Shown here: positions 40,865-47,583 of the stretch, in pieces
Layout: each line of letters opens with the position of its first letter
Numbering within the stretch: the first letter of the stretch is position 1
DNA from: Enterococcus_D sp050529585
Lineage (GTDB): Bacteria > Bacillota > Bacilli > Lactobacillales > Enterococcaceae
Assembly: GCF_050529585.1 (NCBI RefSeq)
Contig: NZ_CP172882.1
Location: 124,001-188,000, forward strand
DNA: 64,000 nt
Direction: 5' to 3'
The notes under the pieces: model-generated
What the model saw: only the letters and a program-made list of their open reading frames with translations
What the model was told of the DNA's origin: nothing
Database searches by the model: none
Program-made: the position numbers and the translations under genes

Positions 40865-41805
40865 AAAAAATTAGAGAACTAACCGTGGATGAGACGTTCC
40901 AACTGTTTTTGCTGATCAAGAATGCCGATGTCCGCATCGCCAAAAATGGCAAGAAGTTTATTGCTTTTACCTTTCAAGATACATCCGGAACGATTGACGG
41001 CAAGTTTTGGGATGCCTCAGAAGAAGAGATTTCCCGCTTTGAACCTGGCCGTGTCGTGATGTTAGATGGCAAGCGGGAAGTCTATCAAGGCAATCCGCAA
41101 GTCAAAATCATGCATTTGCGACTGGCGAAACCAGAAGAAAGCCAAGATCCGAGCCAATACATGGAAAAAGCACCGTTGAAAAAAGAAGATATGGAAGAAG
41201 AAATCAATCAAACATTGTTTGAAATCATTAATCCCCATTGGAATCGGATCGTCCGATTCCTACTCAACAAATACAAAAAAGAATTCTTTGAATTTCCCGC
41301 AGCCAAACGCAATCACCATGCGTTTGCCAGCGGCTTGGCCTATCATACGACGACCATGTTGCGCTTAGGAAAAGCAATCGTCAAAGAATATCCTGAGCTA
41401 AATGCATCGTTATTGTACGCGGGGATTATCCTGCACGATCTGGGTAAAGTGATTGAGCTTACTGGGCCAATGACTACTGAGTATACTTTGGCAGGCAATT
41501 TAGTGGGTCATTTGGTTTTAGTCGATGAGGAAATCACGCAAGCCTGTATCGCATTGAAATTCGATGACAAACAAGAAGATATCGTTGTGTTGCGGCACAT
41601 GGTATTGGCGCACCATGGCTTATTAGAATACGGTTCGCCAGTCCGTCCGCGCATTATGGAAGCAGAGATTTTGCATCAAATCGATAACTTGGATGCGTCG
41701 ATGCAAATGATGCTGACATCGATCCGCTTGACGGAGCCTGGCGAGTATAGCGACCGTATCTTTGGGATGGACAATCGCAGTTTCTATGTTCCTAAAAATA
41801 TCTAA
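40861..41805 (+). CDS. yhaM: 3'-5' exoribonuclease YhaM
   Basis: 314 residues: an N-terminal OB fold (about 15-95) and an HD phosphohydrolase domain (HHAFASGLAYHTTTMLRL, ILHDLGKVIELTG, LAHHG). YhaM degrades RNA and single-stranded DNA from the 3' end with Mn2+ or Co2+ in B. subtilis. Translation is coupled to yhaN through ATGA at 40861. The operon ends at a strong terminator shared with a minus-strand remnant. Confidence 0.93.
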   Translation: MKKIRELTVDETFQLFLLIKNADVRIAKNGKKFIAFTFQDTSGTIDGKFWDASEEEISRFEPGRVVMLDGKREVYQGNPQVKIMHLRLAKPEESQDPSQYMEKAPLKKEDMEEEINQTLFEIINPHWNRIVRFLLNKYKKEFFEFPAAKRNHHAFASGLAYHTTTMLRLGKAIVKEYPELNASLLYAGIILHDLGKVIELTGPMTTEYTLAGNLVGHLVLVDEEITQACIALKFDDKQEDIVVLRHMVLAHHGLLEYGSPVRPRIMEAEILHQIDNLDASMQMMLTSIRLTEPGEYSDRIFGMDNRSFYVPKNI

Positions 41806-41831
41806 TTCGCACCGCGAATCGATAAACACAT

Positions 41832-41879
41832 AAAAAACCTCTGAAACGTCAGCTAATGGCTGACGTCAGAGGTTTTTTA
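41832..41879. terminator. Bidirectional terminator after yhaM
   Basis: AAAAAACCTCTGA...CGTCAGC, loop TAAT, GCTGACG...TCAGAGGTTTTTT. On the minus strand it directly follows the end of the remnant at 41877-42148. Confidence 0.9.
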
Positions 41880-42148
41880 TTTGAATAAAGATCCATCAAA
41901 GGATAGTTGAAAACCTGGCAGTTCAAGATAACACTGACAATAACCAAATTGCTTGATCATTGAATGCATGCAATGGCCATAAGTCCCTAATAATCATTGC
42001 CCATAGGTAACGAAAGGGTGATTGGCAGGATTTGCCCTGCCGATGATTGGATATGATACGTACCACTATTACCGGTGGTCTTGGTGAAGACTGAAAAAGT
42101 TACAGAATAGCTGCTGGGTAACTTTTGTGGCAGATGCTTAGTCGTTAC
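41877..42148 (-). pseudogene. Frameshifted remnant downstream of the ImmA-like gene
   Basis: Two open stretches in different minus-strand frames look like one broken gene. The first (42148 to 41987) encodes LPSSYSVTFSVFTKTTGNSG and on to LPMGNDY, then TAG. The second (41993 to 41877) encodes GTYGHCMHSMIKQFGYCQCY and on to FDGSLFK, then TAA exactly at a bidirectional terminator. A single indel near 41993 would join them into about 90 residues. No start codon or ribosome site is seen, so the 5' end is missing. The product is not recognised. It could instead be chance open frames in a non-coding spacer. Confidence 0.4.
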
Positions 42149-42163
42149 CTATCAATTCTTTCT

Positions 42164-42628
42164 CTAAAAAGTTTTCACCACTTCGATCGTCCCATCGATA
42201 TGGAAGAACAGGGTATAATTGTCTTCCGTTTTGATACCGTCAAAGCGGCGGGCATAATAGGTGACCGCGTCTTTGAGGGTTTGAGGCGGCACCTCCAAAA
42301 AAGCAGCACAGGCCATCAATGTCGTACAGCCTTCTTCGAAACAACGAATGATATCATAAGGAGAAACAACGATAGCCGACCCGATGGCGCGGGCTTTGTG
42401 TTCTTGTTTGCGCTTCTCATTGGTATCTTGTGCGGTAATATCCCCAGCACTTGTCAAATAATGCCCAATCTCTTCGCCCATGGTGCGCAGTAGTTCTTCT
42501 TGTGATTGATCAGGATTGAGGTAGACATGATGGTCGATGTACAGCCCTTGCTGCCCAGCAGGCATATTCTTGTCAAACACAAAGGACAAATCTGGATAAG
42601 CCGCCATCAATTCTTCCACTTTATCCAT
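42164..42628 (-). CDS. ImmA/IrrE-family putative metalloprotease
   Basis: 154 residues of the DUF955/ImmA type. The zinc motif reads EEIGHY where classical members have HExxH; this Glu-first variant is, from memory, common in ImmA-like proteins of lactic-acid-bacterial phages, with ligands C-terminal (KARAIGSAIVVSP). In ICEBs1, ImmA cleaves the ImmR repressor encoded beside it. Start ATG 42628, nine bases after AAAGGA; two nearer ATGs abut the site. It overlaps the XRE gene by eight bases, so the two are co-translated. Confidence 0.83.
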   Translation of the reverse strand: MDKVEELMAAYPDLSFVFDKNMPAGQQGLYIDHHVYLNPDQSQEELLRTMGEEIGHYLTSAGDITAQDTNEKRKQEHKARAIGSAIVVSPYDIIRCFEEGCTTLMACAAFLEVPPQTLKDAVTYYARRFDGIKTEDNYTLFFHIDGTIEVVKTF

Positions 42629-42965
42629 GGACATCATTCCTTTTGCTGTGGCGTTGTTTAATAAATTCTATATAGCTCACGATATCGTCCATTTGTTCAT
42701 CTGTCACATGTTCATCGATATGGGCCGCGACTGTCTGGGCCTTCGTCGACTGTTGCTGAAACGAATCAACGGTATGTCTGCCTAAAAGGAAATCTGTCGA
42801 TACTTGGAAAAGTTCTGCCAATTTCACGATCGTTGTGCTGTCAGGTTCATTCCGATCATTCTCAAAATGGGAATAGGCACCGCGACTGATCCCTAATTGT
42901 TCTGCTACTTGTTGCTGGGTTTGATTGGACCGTAAACGCAATGCTTTAAGACGTGCACCGAGCAT
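42621..42965 (-). CDS. XRE-family repressor (ImmR/CI-like)
   Basis: 114 residues. Helix-turn-helix at about 5-60 (LKALRLRSNQTQQQVAEQLG, SRGAYSHFENDRNEPDSTTI, LFQVSTDFLLGRH) followed by a short C-terminal segment with DEQMDDIVSYIEFIKQ, perhaps a dimer or protease-recognition part. ATG 42965 follows AAAGGAGGCG. Four GATAC-N5-GTATC-like palindromes lie in the 167-base divergent spacer, one over its own -35. It pairs with the ImmA-like protease, pointing to a repressor inactivated by proteolysis. Confidence 0.88.
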   Translation of the reverse strand: MLGARLKALRLRSNQTQQQVAEQLGISRGAYSHFENDRNEPDSTTIVKLAELFQVSTDFLLGRHTVDSFQQQSTKAQTVAAHIDEHVTDEQMDDIVSYIEFIKQRHSKRNDVHG

Positions 42966-42989
42966 CCTTAAACGCCTCCTTTTTTTGAT

Positions 42990-43018
42990 ATTATACCACG
43001 TTAGATACGAAATGTATC
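42990..43018 (-). promoter_or_regulatory. Promoter of the XRE-ImmA operon
   Basis: Minus-strand TATAAT at 42995-42990. The -35 position (GATACA, 17-base spacing) is weak and lies inside operator 1. Confidence 0.6.
43004..43018. promoter_or_regulatory. Operator 1 of the XRE module
   Basis: GATACGAAATGTATC, perfect five-base half sites, over the -35 of the repressor promoter. Confidence 0.75.
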
Positions 43019-43033
43019 ATGTTGTGCAAAAAA

Positions 43034-43048
43034 GATACGTAAAATATC
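43034..43048. promoter_or_regulatory. Operator 2 of the XRE module
   Basis: GATACGTAAAATATC, one mismatch in the right half (ATATC for GTATC); lies between the two promoters. Confidence 0.65.
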
Positions 43049-43056
43049 TGTATTGA

Positions 43057-43085
43057 TTGACGATACAAAATGTATCTTTTATACT
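43057..43085 (+). promoter_or_regulatory. Promoter of the coiled-coil gene
   Basis: TTGACG, 17 bases, TATACT. Operator 3 occupies almost the whole spacer. Confidence 0.75.
43062..43076. promoter_or_regulatory. Operator 3 of the XRE module
   Basis: GATACAAAATGTATC between the -35 and -10 of the plus-strand promoter; binding here should block polymerase. Confidence 0.78.
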
Positions 43086-43096
43086 ACAAATATAGA

Positions 43097-43111
43097 GATA
43101 CGTTTTGTATC
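43097..43111. promoter_or_regulatory. Operator 4 of the XRE module
   Basis: GATACGTTTTGTATC, just past the expected transcription start of the coiled-coil gene. Confidence 0.75.
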
Positions 43112-43132
43112 AATCGAAGGAGTGTGAACCCT

Positions 43133-43468
43133 ATGGAAACCTCGGTTTATACCGTCATTATTCCTGCTATTATCACGGGTGTGGTGACTTTTTTGGCGGC
43201 CAAAGTATCGAATAAAGCTTCGTTAGAACAAACCAATATCGATAATGCCCAGAAACTGTATCAAAAATATGAACAACTCAATCAAGAGCTAACCAGCAAA
43301 CTAGCCAAATCAGAAGCTGAAAAACAGACCTTGAATCAAAAGCACCAGCAAGAACTGGTGGTTTATCAAAGCAAATTGGCAGAGGCAAGCAGTGAGAGAG
43401 AGTATCTAAAAATCGAGAACCAGCGCTTGCAACGCCAACTGCAAGACAATCAAAAAGATAAAGGATAA
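43133..43468 (+). CDS. Small membrane-anchored coiled-coil protein, function unknown
   Basis: 111 residues. One N-terminal membrane segment (residues 5-24, VYTVIIPAIITGVVTFLAAK) is followed by a continuous hydrophilic coiled coil rich in Gln, Glu, Lys and Leu, to the C-terminus. No enzyme motif and no cleavable signal. Start ATG 43133, ten bases after AAGGAG. It is the only plus-strand gene of the XRE-ImmA module and its promoter contains two operators, so it is the likely regulated effector. It may be a phage- or ICE-derived membrane protein or a toxin-like effector; the sequence does not decide. Confidence 0.78.
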   Translation: METSVYTVIIPAIITGVVTFLAAKVSNKASLEQTNIDNAQKLYQKYEQLNQELTSKLAKSEAEKQTLNQKHQQELVVYQSKLAEASSEREYLKIENQRLQRQLQDNQKDKG

Positions 43469-43509
43469 AAGAACGCAGCAAAAAGCACAATCCTCTTGAC
43501 TCACAACGG

Positions 43510-43534
43510 AGAAAGACCAAGATGGATCTTTTTC
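43510..43534 (+). terminator. Imperfect terminator after the coiled-coil gene
   Basis: GAAAGACC, loop AAGAT, GGATCTTTTTC. It is flanked by crossing complementary blocks described in the findings. Confidence 0.5.
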
Positions 43535-43593
43535 GCTGCGTCTAAGGATTGTGCATGGGTCAAGGAGACTGCTATCGATTATACCAAAAGTAT

Positions 43594-45357
43594 CTATTGC
43601 ACCATTTGTTCGTTGACATAGGTTGCGTAGAGGGGGTGAGAAGCAATCAACTCGGTATGACTGCCTTGACCGGTTACCCTACCTTTTTCGATGAAGTAGA
43701 TTTGATCTGCATCAACAATCGTTGCCAAGCGATGGGCAATCACCAAAGTTGTTCGTCCGTGCATTAACTGATCCAAGGCCCGTTGTACTTTTTCTTCTGA
43801 TTGAGAATCGAGACTAGCGGTCGCTTCGTCTAACATCAAGATTTTCGGATTTCTTAGAAAAGCACGTGCAATGGCAATGCGTTGTTTTTGGCCACCAGAT
43901 AGTTTCACACCGCGTTCTCCGATTTCAGTATCAAGCTGTTGCGGAAAATCACGGACAAACTGATCTGCATATGCCATAGCTAGTCCTTCCCACAGTTCAT
44001 CATCAGACAACATCCGTTGTAGACCATATTGCAGGTTATCGCGAATACTGCCAGCGAAAACAGCACTATCTTGTGAGACGTAGCCAATTTGACTGCGCCA
44101 ATCTTGCAAATCAAGTCGGTTGATTGCTTGATCGCCGATTCGAATCTCACCATTGGTCGGTTCATAAAAGCGTTCAAGCAAAGCGAATATCGTTGATTTT
44201 CCGCCGCCGCTAGGTCCGGCAAAGGCAATCACACTGTTAGGCTTCGCCTCAAAAGAAATATCCGTTAAAATGGGTCTAGCAGCTTCATAACTGAAGTCTA
44301 GGTGTTGTGCAGATAAGATAGCTCCTTCAACATGGGCTTTTTCTTGACCATGGGTCGGTTCGATGTCTGTATCTAAAATCTCTTGGATACGTTCCGTAGC
44401 ACCCATCGCTTTTTGGACTTGTGAGAAGAACATGGCAAAAGTTGTAACAGGAGCAATAATATTGAATAGGTAAAGTAAGAAAGCGACTAAAGCGCCACTC
44501 GTCAACGTACCTGCTTGTACCCGAACGGCCCCATACCCTAGGATGCCTACAAATAACCCCAACATCGCTGTCATCATGACCGGTTGCAAAACGGCTTCTA
44601 CTTTAGCGTCTTTGACACCAAGCGTGAAGATATTGTTGATGAAGCGCCGACCATTTTCTTGTTCACTTTTTTCGCCGTTGCTGGATTTGATCAAGCGAAT
44701 CTCTCCAAGCTTCTCGCTGGCATCGGCATTGAAATCAGCAGTTGCGGCTTGGAGTTGACGGCCTATTTTTGACATGATTTTACCGATCGGCAGCATGATC
44801 AAGGCGATCAAGGGCACTGCACTGAACATGATGGCGGCCATTTTCCAATCCATCCAAAATAAGATTATCATCGACCCAATCAACTGGATAAAGCCAGTCA
44901 CAAAACTTGGAAATTGAGATGTGACCAAATCTTTGATGACTGTTGTGTCATTGACCAAACGCGAGCTGCTTTCCCCAGATTTATGGGCGTCAAAATAGCC
45001 AACGGGTAAATGTAAGAGGTGCGTCCATAGACGTTCGCGCAACGTTTGCACTGCACTTTCCCCAACATAGCGCAGTAAAAATCCCCCTAAAATACCCAAT
45101 CCTAATTGGAGGGCAAATGCTAAAATCAAAACGACCAACATCTGGCTGTTAAACGTTGCTGTACCGCTATTGTCCACCAATCCTTTTGTCAATTGCGGAA
45201 CGATCAAGCTGGCGCCGCTTGTGATCAAGCTTAAGACCATACCGATAACAAAAAGAGATTTTTTAGGATTGACGCTGACGATCAAGCGGGTAAAATCTTT
45301 CAATTTAAAAGCGTGGGCTGTTTGCGATAATTCTGTCAGTCTGGCTTCTTGCTGCAT
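43594..45357 (-). CDS. ABC multidrug exporter half-transporter (BmrA/LmrA-like)
   Basis: 587 residues: six membrane segments in the first 320 residues, then the ATPase with Walker A GPSGGGKST, signature LSGGQKQRIAIARA and Walker B ILMLDEATASLDSQSE. The transmembrane and nucleotide-binding domains are fused, so it acts as a homodimer, typically exporting drugs or lipids. Start ATG 45357, nine bases after AGGAGG. A MarR-type gene lies 61 bases upstream on the same strand and probably controls it. Substrate unknown. Confidence 0.92.
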   Translation of the reverse strand: MQQEARLTELSQTAHAFKLKDFTRLIVSVNPKKSLFVIGMVLSLITSGASLIVPQLTKGLVDNSGTATFNSQMLVVLILAFALQLGLGILGGFLLRYVGESAVQTLRERLWTHLLHLPVGYFDAHKSGESSSRLVNDTTVIKDLVTSQFPSFVTGFIQLIGSMIILFWMDWKMAAIMFSAVPLIALIMLPIGKIMSKIGRQLQAATADFNADASEKLGEIRLIKSSNGEKSEQENGRRFINNIFTLGVKDAKVEAVLQPVMMTAMLGLFVGILGYGAVRVQAGTLTSGALVAFLLYLFNIIAPVTTFAMFFSQVQKAMGATERIQEILDTDIEPTHGQEKAHVEGAILSAQHLDFSYEAARPILTDISFEAKPNSVIAFAGPSGGGKSTIFALLERFYEPTNGEIRIGDQAINRLDLQDWRSQIGYVSQDSAVFAGSIRDNLQYGLQRMLSDDELWEGLAMAYADQFVRDFPQQLDTEIGERGVKLSGGQKQRIAIARAFLRNPKILMLDEATASLDSQSEEKVQRALDQLMHGRTTLVIAHRLATIVDADQIYFIEKGRVTGQGSHTELIASHPLYATYVNEQMVQ

Positions 45358-45418
45358 ATCATTATTCCTCCTCTTCTAGCGAAAAGTCGTTAGAAGTCTT
45401 CTCTGATCGAATGCTGGT

Positions 45419-46177
45419 TTAGAAATCTTGCCATTCATCTTGCGACGAATGATCTGTGTCGCGGTTTGGTGCTTTTTGATCAAAATCAAAAGGCTGACCT
45501 TTAAAGAAGGGGTGTTTTTCCCATCCGGGACGACAATCTTGGTTGCGCCCAAATGGATGACCACCACGCATGCCAGGACGGCCGTGAAAAGGCATTTGGC
45601 GCATTGCTTCTTTGATTTGTTTCTTCATTGCCCGTCGTTCCTCGTGGCTCATTTCTTGCCAATTGCCACCCCATTGTTCCATCATCGCTTCACGCATGCC
45701 TTGCATCGCTTGAAAGCGATCCATTGGATCTACAAATCGTTCCGTTTGTTGCTGAAAGTCTGTTTCCCAGCCTGCAGCAATTTTTTCCAGCAATTTGGCA
45801 AAAGACGCTTGTTCTTCTTCATTCAGTCCACTGAAAAAAGTTTCGCTGGAAGCAGCTTCTTTTTGTGCGGTCAATGCATCGGCTTTTTTGCGTCCGGTGT
45901 CTGTCAAATAAATACGTTTGCTTCGTTTGTCTTCGCTATCTTCTTTACGCTCGATCTCTCCGTTGTTTTCCATTTTTTTCAATAGTTCAGCCATTGAGCT
46001 AGGGCGTAAATCAAGCACCTCTGCTAAGTGGTTTTGTACTAAGCCATCTTCTAATGTCAAAATGGCCAAGACGCGCTGCTGTCCTGTCAATCGTTGTTTC
46101 CGTTGGCTCATAAACGCATTGCTGGCTTCGCTGATAAAGCGCAATTGTTTCATCAAATCATCTGTTGTAGTAGACAT
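45419..46177 (-). CDS. MarR-family regulator with a long His/Gly/Phe-rich tail
   Basis: 252 residues, much longer than the usual 140-150. The first 140 residues are a winged helix typical of MarR (QQRVLAILTLEDGLVQNHLA, RPSSMAELLKKMENNGEIER, IYLTDTGRKKADAL). The rest is an unusual tail with MREAMMEQWGGNWQEMS, an Arg/Lys helix, and a Gly/His/Phe-rich end (FHGRPGMRGGHPFGRNQD...). Start ATG 46177 follows AAGGAG. It is transcribed ahead of the ABC exporter, with two GTTCGGTACC palindromes at its promoter, so autoregulation and control of export are likely. Confidence 0.85.
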   Translation of the reverse strand: MSTTTDDLMKQLRFISEASNAFMSQRKQRLTGQQRVLAILTLEDGLVQNHLAEVLDLRPSSMAELLKKMENNGEIERKEDSEDKRSKRIYLTDTGRKKADALTAQKEAASSETFFSGLNEEEQASFAKLLEKIAAGWETDFQQQTERFVDPMDRFQAMQGMREAMMEQWGGNWQEMSHEERRAMKKQIKEAMRQMPFHGRPGMRGGHPFGRNQDCRPGWEKHPFFKGQPFDFDQKAPNRDTDHSSQDEWQDF

Positions 46178-46201
46178 ATCAAACACTCCTTTTTTATTAT
46201 C

Positions 46202-46215
46202 GTTCGGTACCTAAC
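46202..46215. promoter_or_regulatory. MarR operator, downstream half of a pair
   Basis: GTTCGGTACCTAAC, one mismatch from the perfect palindrome at 46236. It lies between the transcription start and the MarR gene. Confidence 0.65.
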
Positions 46216-46229
46216 GATATTGTGAATCT

Positions 46230-46258
46230 AGTATAGTTCGGTACCGAACAAATGTCAA
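46230..46258 (-). promoter_or_regulatory. Promoter of the MarR-ABC exporter operon
   Basis: Minus strand TTGACA, 17 bases, TATACT. The operator at 46236-46249 sits wholly in the spacer. Confidence 0.85.
46236..46249. promoter_or_regulatory. MarR operator, perfect palindrome
   Basis: GTTCGGTACCGAAC, a 14-base perfect palindrome abutting the -10 hexamer. Confidence 0.75.
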
Positions 46259-46302
46259 TAGGGTATCAATAAAATATTTCTAACAAAAAGTAAGCAAAAG
46301 GA

Positions 46303-46331
46303 TTGACTTACAAAAAGTAAGTTGTTAGACT
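46303..46331 (+). promoter_or_regulatory. Promoter of the FMN-reductase pair
   Basis: TTGACT, 17 bases, TAGACT, overlapped by the ACTTAC palindrome. Confidence 0.7.
46306..46322. promoter_or_regulatory. ACTTAC-N5-GTAAGT operator, site 1
   Basis: ACTTACAAAAAGTAAGT, identical to the site at 61728. It overlaps the -35 and spacer of the reductase promoter. Confidence 0.7.
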
Positions 46332-46371
46332 AAGCACAGTATCAAAGAACCAATTGAAAAGGAGCAGTCAT

Positions 46372-46998
46372 ATGGCGTTTGGATTTGGCAAGAAAGCACC
46401 AGAAATCATTGAAAAAGAAGTCATCAAAGAGGTTTATGTAACGAAAGAAAAGAAAAAAGCACAACACATTGGTATCATTGTTGGCAGTACAAGAGAAGGC
46501 CGGGTGAGCCCGCAAGTCGCTGACTATGTTTTACAAATAGCAAAAAACCACAGCGATCGTACCTATGAAGTCATTGATATCAAAGCGTATGATCTGCCAT
46601 TTATGGGAACAGGCACACCAAATAAGGCTTGGAATGATAAGATCGCTGCTATGGATGGCTATATCTTTGTTGTTCAAGAATACAACCATGGACTATCTGC
46701 ATCGCTGAAAAATGCATTAGATAGTGCCCGTGAAGAATGGTTCAATAAAGCAGCCGGGATTGTCAGCTATGGTTCTGCTGGGGGCATTCGGGCAGCAGAA
46801 CAAGTTCGCTTGATTTTGGCAGAGCAAAAGGTAGCGACTGTTCGCACAAACCCTGCATTTAATTTATTTACAGATTTTGAAAACTTTACAGACTTTAAGC
46901 CAGGTCCGCATATGACAGCTGGTATGAATGATATGTTGACAGAATTGCTTGATTGGGCGGATCTTTTTGCAGATCGGTCACAAGCGGAAAATGAATAA
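46372..46998 (+). CDS. NAD(P)H-dependent FMN reductase, paralogue 1
   Basis: 208 residues. A charged 30-residue N-terminal extension (EIIEKEVIKEVYVTKEKKK) precedes a flavodoxin-like NADPH-dependent FMN reductase domain with the FMN loop GSTREGRVSPQVADYV and QEYNHGLSASLKNALD. Such enzymes reduce FMN, quinones or azo compounds. Start ATG 46372 after AAGGAG. It is followed 13 bases later by a close paralogue, and the promoter carries an operator also found before mhqR, pointing to a role against quinones or electrophiles. Confidence 0.9.
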   Translation: MAFGFGKKAPEIIEKEVIKEVYVTKEKKKAQHIGIIVGSTREGRVSPQVADYVLQIAKNHSDRTYEVIDIKAYDLPFMGTGTPNKAWNDKIAAMDGYIFVVQEYNHGLSASLKNALDSAREEWFNKAAGIVSYGSAGGIRAAEQVRLILAEQKVATVRTNPAFNLFTDFENFTDFKPGPHMTAGMNDMLTELLDWADLFADRSQAENE

Positions 46999-47011
46999 GG
47001 AGGCAAACAGC

Positions 47012-47533
47012 ATGAAATTTGGGATTATTTTGGGGAGTACAAGAGAAGGTCGGGTGAGCCCGCAAGTAGGTGCGTATATTCAATCGATTGCAGCACAACG
47101 TCCAGAACATGAATTTGAGATCGTTGATATTAAAGACTTTGACTTGCCTTTTATGGGTACAGCTGCACCAAACACCGCTTGGAACGATAAAATCGCCTCA
47201 CTAGATGGTTATATCTTTATCGTGCAAGAATACAATCACGGCTTTGCTGCGTCATTGAAAAATGCTGTTGATAGTGCTCGTGAAGAATGGTTCGACAAAG
47301 CAGCTGGAATCGTCAGTTACGGTTCAGGTGGCGGGATCCGGGCTGCTGAACAATTACGAACGGTCTTGGCGGAACAAAAAGTCGCAACTGTCCGTACAAA
47401 CCCTGCATTCAATTTATTTACAGATTTTGAAAACTTTACAGACTTTCAGCCAGGCGATCACATGAGCGCTGGTGTCAATGATATGTTGGATGAGCTGACA
47501 CTATGGTCAAAAGCTTTTGCAACGATTCGTTAA
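47012..47533 (+). CDS. NAD(P)H-dependent FMN reductase, paralogue 2
   Basis: 173 residues, closely similar to the gene before it through the whole reductase domain (GSTREGRVSPQVGAYIQSI, QEYNHGFAASLKNAVDSARE, NPAFNLFTDFENFTDF) but without the N-terminal extension. Start ATG 47012 after AAGGAGG. It arose by tandem duplication and shares the operon and terminator with paralogue 1. The two may form hetero-oligomers, which is inference. Confidence 0.9.
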   Translation: MKFGIILGSTREGRVSPQVGAYIQSIAAQRPEHEFEIVDIKDFDLPFMGTAAPNTAWNDKIASLDGYIFIVQEYNHGFAASLKNAVDSAREEWFDKAAGIVSYGSGGGIRAAEQLRTVLAEQKVATVRTNPAFNLFTDFENFTDFQPGDHMSAGVNDMLDELTLWSKAFATIR

Positions 47534-47543
47534 AATCATCGCC

Positions 47544-47583
47544 AAAAAACCTTATCCGCACATCAGGCGGATAAGGTTTTTTT
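47544..47583. terminator. Bidirectional terminator between the reductase pair and uvrC
   Basis: AAAAAACCTTATCCGC pairs with GCGGATAAGGTTTTTTT. Confidence 0.9.

Noticed and set aside
42125..42493. 122-codon plus-strand frame opposite the ImmA-like gene.
   Set aside because: The minus-strand frame has clear ImmA features, a ribosome site and overlap with the XRE gene.
42164..43468. A classical type II toxin-antitoxin reading of the XRE-ImmA pair.
   Set aside because: The ImmA-like protein shows protease-type rather than toxin motifs, and the regulated gene is divergent; a toxin-like role for the coiled-coil protein remains open but unproven.
41877..43564. A complete prophage or integrative element around the XRE-ImmA genes.
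   Set aside because: No integrase, attachment repeats, packaging or conjugation genes; flanks are normal chromosomal operons.
45428..45985. 185-codon plus-strand frame opposite the MarR gene.
   Set aside because: Shadow of the MarR tail, Phe- and His-rich because the opposite strand is Glu/Lys/Met-rich; no ribosome site.
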